Positions 1 through 4,913 of a DNA stretch of 5,124 nt are shown in pieces. The stretch's first letter is position 1, and every line of letters begins with the position of its first letter. The position numbers and the translations under genes were made by a program. Source of the DNA: an uncultured Bacteroidota bacterium (GTDB taxonomy: Bacteria; Bacteroidota; Bacteroidia; Flavobacteriales; Flavobacteriaceae); NCBI GenBank assembly GCA_903920835.1, contig CAIXNQ010000236.1:1-5124 (forward strand), read 5' to 3'. The notes beneath the pieces were generated by a model. The model searched no databases and was not told the DNA's origin. It saw nothing but the letters and a program-made list of their open reading frames with translations.

Positions 1-566
1 GAACTTAGCGCATTAAAGTCAAATAGTAAAGCGTAGGCAAAGAAAAAAACGAGTACGCAGAAAAAGGCAAGAAAAGGCAAAACCCAGTTGCGATAATCTC
101 TAGAAACGTGAAAAAGAATAGAAATAAAGACCAATACAATCAATAAAACGCACCAAAAATGAAACAGCGCCGCAACAAAAATCCAAAGTGAGGCGTCAAA
201 TATTTTTTCTTTAGGAAGTTTTAATGTCTGTAAAGAAATTAATCTACGTAGTGCTAAAATGACAAAGAAGTTGGCAAACACCAAATCAATTTCATTAAAA
301 ACAGTGGGGAAGGAAATTGTAAATAGAAAATAAAAAAACACCGTGTAAGCACTGTCTTTGCTCAAACCATTTCGTTTTGTAACAAAATTTAATACCAAAA
401 GTGAAGCCAAAACCAGACCTAAAACAGTTCCTTTTTTGACTAAACCAAGATTGTTTTTTAGCTCGAAATGTTCTAAATACTGATAAAGGAAAAAAAACAA
501 AATCAGTAAAATTGCTACTAAACCATAATTTATTGGTGTAGATTTTTTAAAAACAGTTGTAATCAT
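1..566 (-). CDS. Polytopic inner-membrane protein, DUF6427-like (N-terminal part, cut by window edge)
   Basis: The minus strand is open from an ATG at 566-564 to the left edge, giving 188 codons with no stop. The start reads MITTVFKKSTPINYGLVAIL. The translation is very rich in Phe, Leu, Val and Ile, with about six membrane segments near residues 14-30, 44-62, 74-90, 93-110, 127-152 and 160-182, separated by short basic loops such as VTKRNGLSK and HVSRDYRN. I see no signal peptide, catalytic motif or known transporter signature. The start is chosen because it is the first ATG of the frame and lies 48 bp from the divergent small gene. The sequence resembles the flavobacterial DUF6427 family, which I remember as sitting next to purD; this is recall, not a search result. 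Function is unknown. The missing C-terminus lies left of the window, so full length cannot be given. Confidence 0.8.
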   Translation of the reverse strand, partial: MITTVFKKSTPINYGLVAILLILFFFLYQYLEHFELKNNLGLVKKGTVLGLVLASLLVLNFVTKRNGLSKDSAYTVFFYFLFTISFPTVFNEIDLVFANFFVILALRRLISLQTLKLPKEKIFDASLWIFVAALFHFWCVLLIVLVFISILFHVSRDYRNWVLPFLAFFCVLVFFFAYALLFDFNALS

Positions 567-586
567 TAAGATATTTTATACATTTG
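557..586 (+). promoter_or_regulatory. Bacteroidota-type promoter of the 76-residue membrane protein gene
   Basis: TTG at 557-559 and TACATTTG at 579-586 match the Bacteroidota sigma consensus (TTG, about 19-21 nt, TAnnTTTG) with a 19-nt spacer. Transcription would begin near 590-594, leaving a leader of about 20-25 nt before the ATG at 615. The TTG box lies inside the first four codons of the divergent membrane-protein gene, so the two 5' ends are physically interlocked. Confidence 0.65.
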
Positions 587-614
587 TGACGGTAAATATA
601 ATACTTGTAAAAAG

Positions 615-845
615 ATGAAAGCATTTTTTGAAGGAATTCAATGGTTATTTGAAAATATTTTTTTCATTCCTCAGAACTTTTTAAGAACGTTAGAACTAAA
701 AAGTTGGTTTGCAGCAAACACAATCAACTGGGTTTTTATGATTATTTGTGCAGTAGCAATGGTTTATTGGATTAAACAATTGAAACTTCATAAAGACAAC
801 AACGAAGAGTTTCAAGATACTACAGCACATTCGTTCTTAAACTAA
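615..845 (+). CDS. Small single-pass membrane protein, DUF6341-like
   Basis: This is a complete 76-residue protein. Residues 3-26 form a Phe-rich, probably amphipathic stretch (FFEGIQWLFENIFFIPQ). Residues about 34-54 form one clear transmembrane helix ending in VYWIKQLK. The tail from 58 to 76 is polar and acidic, ending THSFLN-like (TTAHSFLN). There is no signal peptidase site or catalytic motif. I recognise it as close to the flavobacterial DUF6341 family, from memory only; the function is unknown. The ATG at 615 is the first of the frame and follows an A-rich TAAAAAG rather than a Shine-Dalgarno sequence, as is usual in this phylum. The gene is divergent from the DUF6427-like gene by 48 bp and its stop codon overlaps the purD stop codon. 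It has its own promoter (557-586) and a hairpin terminator (879-923), so it is probably a monocistronic unit. An interaction with the neighbouring membrane protein is only an inference from position. Confidence 0.85.
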   Translation: MKAFFEGIQWLFENIFFIPQNFLRTLELKSWFAANTINWVFMIICAVAMVYWIKQLKLHKDNNEEFQDTTAHSFLN

Positions 846-2116
846 ACGAGGTCGAATCCGATATCGGTTCTAAAATACATCTTATCAAAATGTAGCTTTT
901 CTATATTTTGATAAGATTTTTTTATGGCCTCATTATAGTCATTTCCGTAAGAAGTTACTGCCAACACTCGTCCGCCGTTGCTAACTACTTTCCCGTTTTC
1001 TAGTTTGGTGCCCGCATGAAAAACGATGGAATCCTCAACCTTTTCAAGACCAGAAATCTCGAAGCCTTTGTTGTATTCTTCGGGATATCCGCCCGAGACG
1101 ACCATAATTGTTGCCGCACTTCGTTGGTCTATTTCTAACGAAACCTCATCTAGTTTTTGATGCGCTACTGCTTGAAAAAGCGAAACCAAATCCGATGTTA
1201 TTCTCGGCATGACCACCTCTGTTTCTGGGTCGCCCATCCGAACATTATATTCAATCACGATTGGGTTTCCTTTCACGTTGATTAATCCAATAAAAACAAA
1301 ACCTTTATAGACTATTCCATCTTTTTCTAAACCAGCAATCGTTGGTTTAACAATCCTGCTTTCTATTTTTTCTAACAAAACCGCATCAGCAAAAGGCACT
1401 GGAGAAATAGCTCCCATCCCGCCCGTATTTAATCCAGTATCTCCTTCACCAATTCGTTTGTAGTCTTTGGCTGTGGGCAATATCTTGTAATTCTTTCCAT
1501 CTGTGAGTACAAAACAACTGAGTTCGATTCCGTCAAGAAATTCTTCAATTACGACTTTAGCGCTGGCAGTTCCAAATTTTGCATGAACCAACATATTTCG
1601 CAATTCTGCTTTTGCCTCGTCTAAATTGTGCAAAATCAAGACGCCTTTGCCTGCCGCCAAACCATCGGCTTTCAAGACATAAGGCGGTTGTAAAGTTTCT
1701 AAAAATTGGCAACCATTCTCAACAGTAGCTGCTGTAAAACTTGCATAAGCCGCCGTCGGGATTTGATGGCGCACCAAAAATTCTTTAGCAAATTCTTTAC
1801 TGCCTTCGAGCTGCGCCCCTTTTTGTGAAGGTCCAATCACTGGAATTGCATTTAATTCGGAATCATTTTGAAAAAAATCATAAATGCCAAGCACCAAAGG
1901 ATCTTCTGGTCCCACAACTACCATTTCTATTTTCTCTTGAATTACAAACGTTTTGATGGCTTGAAAATCTGTAATACTTATTGAAACATTTGTTGCTATA
2001 GTTGCTGTTCCGGCGTTTCCGGGAGCTACAAATAATTTGCTACATTTTGATGATTGAATTATTTTCCAAGCCAAGGCGTGTTCTCTTCCGCCCGATCCGA
2101 GTAATGCTATATTCAT
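842..2116 (-). CDS. purD: Phosphoribosylamine--glycine ligase (GAR synthetase)
   Basis: PurD joins glycine to 5-phosphoribosylamine with ATP, the second step of de novo purine synthesis, in the cytoplasm. The 424-residue length is normal for the family. Visible motifs are the N-terminal LLGSGGREHALAW (5-17), VVGPEDPL (67-74), the ATP-grasp region starting GSKEFAKEF (105-113), the glycine-rich VLKADGLAAGKGV (147-159), EEFLDGIELS (191-200), AKDYKRIGEGDTGLNTGGMG (216-235), the GARS signature RMGDPETEV (293-301) with metal-binding residues, and the C-terminal SGGYPEEYNKG (341-351), GGRVLAVT (381-388) and YFRTDIG (414-420). One small departure is Ile197 where E. coli has Glu in FLDGEE; the adjoining Glu198 is kept. 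The start at 2116 fits the family N-terminus exactly and lies 24 nt from a TATTTTTG box. The stop (842-844) overlaps the stop of the convergent small gene. The last codons also encode the other gene's terminator hairpin. Confidence 0.98.
   Translation of the reverse strand: MNIALLGSGGREHALAWKIIQSSKCSKLFVAPGNAGTATIATNVSISITDFQAIKTFVIQEKIEMVVVGPEDPLVLGIYDFFQNDSELNAIPVIGPSQKGAQLEGSKEFAKEFLVRHQIPTAAYASFTAATVENGCQFLETLQPPYVLKADGLAAGKGVLILHNLDEAKAELRNMLVHAKFGTASAKVVIEEFLDGIELSCFVLTDGKNYKILPTAKDYKRIGEGDTGLNTGGMGAISPVPFADAVLLEKIESRIVKPTIAGLEKDGIVYKGFVFIGLINVKGNPIVIEYNVRMGDPETEVVMPRITSDLVSLFQAVAHQKLDEVSLEIDQRSAATIMVVSGGYPEEYNKGFEISGLEKVEDSIVFHAGTKLENGKVVSNGGRVLAVTSYGNDYNEAIKKSYQNIEKLHFDKMYFRTDIGFDLV
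879..923 (+). terminator. Rho-independent terminator of the small membrane gene, embedded in purD
   Basis: The perfect 13-bp arms ATCTTATCAAAAT (879-891) and ATTTTGATAAGAT (905-917) continue inward by a G-T pair (892/904) and three more pairs (893-895/901-903). The result is a 17-bp stem with a 5-nt loop, CTTTT. A run of seven T (917-923) follows on the plus strand. It lies 33 nt after the plus-strand stop codon. On the minus strand no T-run follows the hairpin, so purD transcription should not stop there. Confidence 0.8.
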
Positions 2117-2140
2117 TGTGCTTTAAAATTAGTTGCCGAG

Positions 2141-2148
2141 CAAAAATA
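2141..2148 (-). promoter_or_regulatory. Probable purD promoter (-7 box only)
   Basis: Read on the minus strand, 2148 to 2141 is TATTTTTG, a full match to the Bacteroidota TAnnTTTG box. It would give a leader of roughly 20 nt before the purD ATG at 2116. No TTG stands at the expected 19-21 nt upstream, where the sequence is AT-only, so the -33 element is weak or absent. No purine riboswitch or other leader structure fits in so short a leader. Confidence 0.5.
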
Positions 2149-2153
2149 GTTTG

Positions 2154-2219
2154 TTTTGAATTGAAAATATAATTTATTTTACTTGTTTCTGGTCAACTAG
2201 CATTATTTCAATTTCAAAA
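2154..2219. repeat. Inverted repeat upstream of purD
   Basis: TTTTGAATTGAAA (2154-2166) is mirrored by TTTCAATTTCAAAA (2206-2219), matching over 13 positions with one extra base in the right arm and a 39-nt middle. The left arm falls where the purD -33 region should be. The arms contain only A/T apart from two G:C pairs, so chance occurrence in this AT-rich spacer is quite possible. It could be an operator or nothing. Confidence 0.3.
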
Positions 2220-2253
2220 AAACCATTATCCCTTAAATTAATTGATGTTCGAT

Positions 2254-2302
2254 GGGTTCAATTTTATTATATATTAACACTATAGCACTAAAGATTGAAC
2301 CC
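2254..2302. repeat. Inverted repeat GGGTTCAAT / ATTGAACCC upstream of pfkB, possible operator
   Basis: Perfect 9-bp arms lie at 2254-2262 and 2294-2302. They extend inward by a G-T pair and two A-T pairs (2263-2265 with 2291-2293) to a 12-bp stem with a 25-nt AT-rich middle. The half-sites are 40 bp apart, close to four helical turns. The right arm covers the candidate -33 TTG (2295-2297) of the pfkB promoter, the expected place for a repressor. No T-run follows, so it is not a terminator. Confidence 0.5.
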
Positions 2303-2328
2303 TGATAGCTAATTAAGTCGTATCTTGC
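2295..2328 (+). promoter_or_regulatory. Candidate pfkB promoter
   Basis: TTG at 2295-2297 and TATCTTGC at 2321-2328 resemble the Bacteroidota boxes. However, the -7 box lacks one T of TAnnTTTG and the spacer is long (23 nt). Transcription would start about 40 nt before the ATG at 2375. It is the best candidate in the spacer but clearly weaker than the promoters at 557-586 and 3386-3416. That would suit a regulated promoter, given the overlapping inverted repeat. Confidence 0.4.
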
Positions 2329-2374
2329 CGATATTGCTTTTCTTCCAATTACTTATCTTCTAAATCAACTAACA

Positions 2375-3301
2375 ATGTCAAAAATAATCACCCTAACTTT
2401 TAGTCCCAGCATTGACAAAAATGTGTCTGTTGCAAAACTTGTCCCAAAAGACAAGCTGCGATGTCTTGACGAAACCCAAACACCGGGCGGCGGTGGCATT
2501 AATGTAGCAAGAGTCATCCACAGACTGGGTGGCGATGTCGAAGCGGTTTTTCCGGAGGGTGGCGCAACAGGAGCTCTATTGAAACAATTATTAGCAAAAG
2601 AAAACATTCCGTTGCTGTCTGTTAAAACAAAAAACGAAACCAGAGAAAATTTTGCCGTTCTTGACCAATCCAATAACAAACAATACCGAATGGTGATGAG
2701 CAGCGTTAAGTTGTTTGAAAAAGAATGGAAAAAATGTTTAGAAGAAATAGACAATCTCGACTCGGTTGATTTTATTGTTGTTAGTGGCAGCTTGCCGGCA
2801 AATATTCCGCTTTCTATTATTGGCAAATTAGCCAAAATTTCCAAAAATAAAAACGCTAAACTGGTCATCGACACCTCTGGAAAAGCGTTGAAAAAAGCTT
2901 TATATGAAGAAGTTTATCTATTGAAACCTAATCAGGAAGAATTGGCTTATCTATTGAACGTAACAAAGGTTAAGAAGAGCAAACTGGAAGCGGCAATTAA
3001 AAAACTACTTCATCATTCAAAATGTAAAATCATAGCAGTTTCTCTTGGAGAAGACGGCGCAATGCTGGTCACTAAAGACGAAACCCACATTGTTAAACCC
3101 CCCAGCGTAAAAGTAAAAAGCACTGTTGGGGCAGGCGACAGCATGGTGGCGGGAATTGTTTTTGGATTGTCAAAAAACGAATCGCTCAAAAATGCTTTGG
3201 CTTATGGCGTTGCTTGCGGCACGGCAACAACCATGAAGTCAAGCACCGCACTTTGCCAAAAAGTTGATGTAGATGAATTGCTTAAAAAAATGTCTAAATA
3301 A
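2375..3301 (+). CDS. pfkB: PfkB-family sugar-phosphate kinase, 6-phosphofructokinase 2 type
   Basis: This is a ribokinase-fold kinase of 308 residues, probably making fructose 1,6-bisphosphate from fructose 6-phosphate and ATP in glycolysis. It follows E. coli Pfk-2 (309 residues, from memory) almost without gaps: TLTFSPSID with Asp14, KLRC with Lys27 and Arg29, the sugar-binding PGGGGINVAR (37-46), FPEGGATG (59-66), Arg90, QYRMVM with Arg105, VVSGSLP with Ser139, KPNQEEL (184-190, the NxxE metal motif) and the anion-hole/catalytic STVGAGDSMVAG (249-260, base Asp255). Family annotation pipelines often call such genes 1-phosphofructokinase; the Pfk-2-like KLRC and QYR residues make fructose 6-phosphate the better guess, and 1-phosphofructokinase or tagatose-6-phosphate kinase remain possible. 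No fru or tagatose genes are in view. The start at 2375 matches the Pfk-2 N-terminus and follows an A-rich, Shine-Dalgarno-free leader. It is divergent from purD by 258 bp and probably monocistronic. Confidence 0.9.
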   Translation: MSKIITLTFSPSIDKNVSVAKLVPKDKLRCLDETQTPGGGGINVARVIHRLGGDVEAVFPEGGATGALLKQLLAKENIPLLSVKTKNETRENFAVLDQSNNKQYRMVMSSVKLFEKEWKKCLEEIDNLDSVDFIVVSGSLPANIPLSIIGKLAKISKNKNAKLVIDTSGKALKKALYEEVYLLKPNQEELAYLLNVTKVKKSKLEAAIKKLLHHSKCKIIAVSLGEDGAMLVTKDETHIVKPPSVKVKSTVGAGDSMVAGIVFGLSKNESLKNALAYGVACGTATTMKSSTALCQKVDVDELLKKMSK

Positions 3302-3327
3302 AATTCTAAGACATCTTTCATCTTTTT
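3290..3327 (+). terminator. Weak candidate terminator of pfkB
   Basis: ATGTCT (3290-3295) can pair with AGACAT (3309-3314), with a further AAT/ATT pairing inside, across the pfkB stop codon. A pyrimidine-rich stretch ending in five T (3323-3327) follows. The stem is short and the T-run is displaced by eight bases, so efficiency is doubtful. No better candidate lies between pfkB and the next gene. Confidence 0.3.
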
Positions 3328-3375
3328 ACTTTAGACTTTCAACTTTCCCCTTTTGACTTTCAACTTTCGACTCTT
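3313..3375. repeat. Degenerate heptamer tandem repeat (nine units, consensus near GACTTTC)
   Basis: The tract divides without a gap into nine 7-nt units: ATCTTTC, ATCTTTT, TACTTTA, GACTTTC, AACTTTC, CCCTTTT, GACTTTC, AACTTTC, GACTCTT. The CTTT core recurs every seven bases and one strand is almost pure pyrimidine. It lies between the pfkB stop and the promoter of the peptidase gene. A second tract of the same kind lies at 4851-4909. I have the impression that similar tracts occur between flavobacterial genes, but cannot verify this here. Function is unknown. Confidence 0.75.
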
Positions 3376-3385
3376 TAATAAATAT

Positions 3386-3416
3386 TTCCTTCAGAAAATT
3401 AAACTAACTATCTTTG
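3386..3416 (+). promoter_or_regulatory. Promoter of the aminopeptidase P gene
   Basis: TATCTTTG at 3409-3416 is a perfect Bacteroidota -7 box. A TTC at 3386-3388, one base off TTG, stands 20 nt upstream. The predicted start near 3420-3424 leaves a leader of only about 13-17 nt before the ATG at 3437. The box lies 33 nt after the end of the heptamer tract. Confidence 0.65.
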
Positions 3417-3436
3417 AAACCTAATATTTAAGCAAT

Positions 3437-4729
3437 ATGAAATACCATCAAATAGACCGTCAGTTATTTGTTACAAACAGAGCCAAGTTTACAGCTCAAA
3501 TGAAACCCAGCAGTGTTGCCGTTTTTAATTCAAACGATATTTATCCTGTTTCTGCCGACAGCACATTGCCGTTTGCACAACACCGCGATATTTTTTACCT
3601 CAGTGGTGTCGATCAAGAAGAGAGCATTTTATTACTTTTCCCAGATGCGCCCTACGACAATCTGAAAGAAATTCTGTTCCTGAAAGAAACCAACGAACAC
3701 ATTGCTGTTTGGGAAGGCGAAAAACTTACTAAAGAAAGAGCGTTTGAAGTATCGGGCATTAAAACGGTGATATGGCTTAGCGATTTTCACAAAACGCTCA
3801 AGGAAATTATGACCTATTGTGACACTATATACATCAACACCAACGAGCATTACAGAGCCGTTATAGAAACCGAAACCCGCGAAGCCCGATTTATTAAATG
3901 GTGGAAAGAAAACTATCCGGCGCATAAAGTAGAGAAAGCAAATCCGCTGTTGCAACGACTTCGTTCGGTTAAAGAAACTGCCGAAATAGACTTGATTCAG
4001 CAGGCTTGCAACATTACCGAAAAAGGTTTTAGACGTGCTTTAAACTTCGTGAAACCGGGCGTGATGGAATATGAAATCGAGGCAGAATTGGCCCACGAGT
4101 TTTTGCGCAATCGTTCCAAAGGGTTTGCCTATACGCCCATCATTGCATCGGGCAAAAATGCCAATGTGTTGCATTATATCGAAAACAATCAGCAATGTCA
4201 TGAAGGCGATTTAATCTTGCTCGACGTTGGTGCCGAATATGCCAATTATTCAAGCGATATGACACGAATGATTCCAGTTTCTGGACGATTTACAGCCCGG
4301 CAAAAAGAAGTTTATAATGCCGTTTTAAGAGTGAAAAACGAAGCAACCCAAATGCTCACTCCAGGCACATTATGGAAACAATATCATATAGAAGTGGGCA
4401 AAATAATGACTTCAGAGTTGCTAGGACTTGGACTGCTCGACCACGCCGATGTTCAAAACGAAAACCCCGATGCTCCTGCCTATAAAAAATATTTTATGCA
4501 CGGAACCTCACACCACTTGGGCTTAGACACCCACGATTACGGATTGCTACACGAGCCAATGCAGCCCAATATGGTCTTTACTGTAGAGCCCGGAATCTAT
4601 ATTCCTGCCGAAGGTTTTGGCATCAGGCTAGAAGACGATGTGGTCATTCAGCCCCAAGGGCAACCCTTCAACCTGATGAAAAACATCCCAATTGAAGTTG
4701 ACGAAATAGAAAGCCTAATGAATGCCTAA
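3437..4729 (+). CDS. pepP: Xaa-Pro aminopeptidase (aminopeptidase P, peptidase family M24B)
   Basis: This enzyme removes the N-terminal residue from peptides whose second residue is proline, using two metal ions, in the cytoplasm. The 430-residue length is close to E. coli PepP. Residues about 3-140 are the AMP_N domain (HRDIFYLSGVDQEES at 49-63). The pita-bread catalytic domain starts near RLRSVKETAEID (174-185). All expected metal ligands are present: Asp263 in LLDVGAEY, Asp274 in SSDMTR, His359 in HGTSHHLGLDTHD, Glu384 in TVEPGIY and Glu399 in IRLEDDV. The supporting histidines His246 (VLHY), His355 and His366 are also kept. No signal peptide is seen. The start at 3437 gives the family N-terminus and sits 20 nt after a perfect -7 box; the leader TTTAAGCAAT has no strong ribosome site. 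It has its own promoter and a strong terminator (4748-4778). It is flanked on both sides by heptamer tracts, a position with no known meaning. Confidence 0.96.
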   Translation: MKYHQIDRQLFVTNRAKFTAQMKPSSVAVFNSNDIYPVSADSTLPFAQHRDIFYLSGVDQEESILLLFPDAPYDNLKEILFLKETNEHIAVWEGEKLTKERAFEVSGIKTVIWLSDFHKTLKEIMTYCDTIYINTNEHYRAVIETETREARFIKWWKENYPAHKVEKANPLLQRLRSVKETAEIDLIQQACNITEKGFRRALNFVKPGVMEYEIEAELAHEFLRNRSKGFAYTPIIASGKNANVLHYIENNQQCHEGDLILLDVGAEYANYSSDMTRMIPVSGRFTARQKEVYNAVLRVKNEATQMLTPGTLWKQYHIEVGKIMTSELLGLGLLDHADVQNENPDAPAYKKYFMHGTSHHLGLDTHDYGLLHEPMQPNMVFTVEPGIYIPAEGFGIRLEDDVVIQPQGQPFNLMKNIPIEVDEIESLMNA

Positions 4730-4747
4730 ATCTTCAATCTAACTCAT

Positions 4748-4778
4748 AAAAAACGACTCCTATAAAGAGTCGTTTTTT
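4748..4778 (+). terminator. Strong, symmetrical intrinsic terminator after pepP
   Basis: CGACTC (4754-4759) pairs with GAGTCG (4767-4772) around a 7-nt loop. Six A before (4748-4753) and six T after (4773-4778) extend the stem to 12 bp and make it work in either direction. It begins 18 nt after the pepP stop. Anything transcribed leftward out of the array at the right edge would also be stopped here. Confidence 0.92.
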
Positions 4779-4799
4779 GTTTGTATAAATTCAAACCAA

Positions 4800-4850
4800 T
4801 TAAAATTGCATCGCAAGTTTAATAGATGGAACCTCAGCTTTAATTCTATC
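4800..4850 (-). pseudogene. Possible decayed 3' end of a minus-strand gene
   Basis: The minus strand here reads DRIKAEVPSIKLAMQF followed by TAA (4802-4800). The last residues alternate hydrophobic and polar side chains and end in Phe, as the closing beta strand of outer-membrane barrels does. The frame is stopped again upstream at 4875-4877, and the segment between is heptamer repeat rather than gene-like sequence. The real content is therefore only about 16 codons, with no start. It may be chance; a search with the peptide would decide. Confidence 0.15.
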
Positions 4851-4909
4851 AACTTTCGGACTATTGACGCTTGACTATGTGTCTTTAGATTTTCAAACTT
4901 TAGACTTCA
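4851..4909. repeat. Second degenerate heptamer tract (about eight units)
   Basis: Units are AACTTTC, GACTATT, GACGCTT, GACTATG, GTCTTTA, GATTTTC, AACTTTA and GACTTCA, with single extra bases at 4858, 4880 and 4895. They share the GACTTT-like core and the orientation of the tract at 3313-3375, but are more worn. The tract ends about 15 bp before the first full 42-bp unit of the tandem array. Confidence 0.6.
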
Positions 4910-4913
4910 ATTC

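Noticed and set aside
593..600. Promoter for the left membrane-protein gene (TATATTTA on the minus strand)
   Set aside because: The last base does not match TAnnTTTG, and there is no TTG at a suitable distance upstream. Possible but not supportable.
780..815. Hairpin TTGAAACT / AGTTTCAA as the purD terminator inside the small gene
   Set aside because: It is an 8-bp stem with a loop of about 20 nt and no T-run after it on the minus strand, so it is much weaker than the hairpin at 879-923.
2117..2374. Purine or other riboswitch in front of purD or pfkB
   Set aside because: The predicted leaders are about 20 and 40 nt, too short, and no conserved riboswitch core was recognised.
2365..2874. Minus-strand 169-residue frame opposite pfkB
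   Set aside because: It lies fully opposite a well-conserved kinase, has a low-complexity Ser/Phe/Leu-rich translation and no recognisable motif. It is a shadow frame.
3632..3955. Minus-strand 107-residue frame opposite pepP
   Set aside because: It is an antisense shadow of the conserved AMP_N region; the Phe-rich translation simply mirrors Lys/Glu codons of the real gene.
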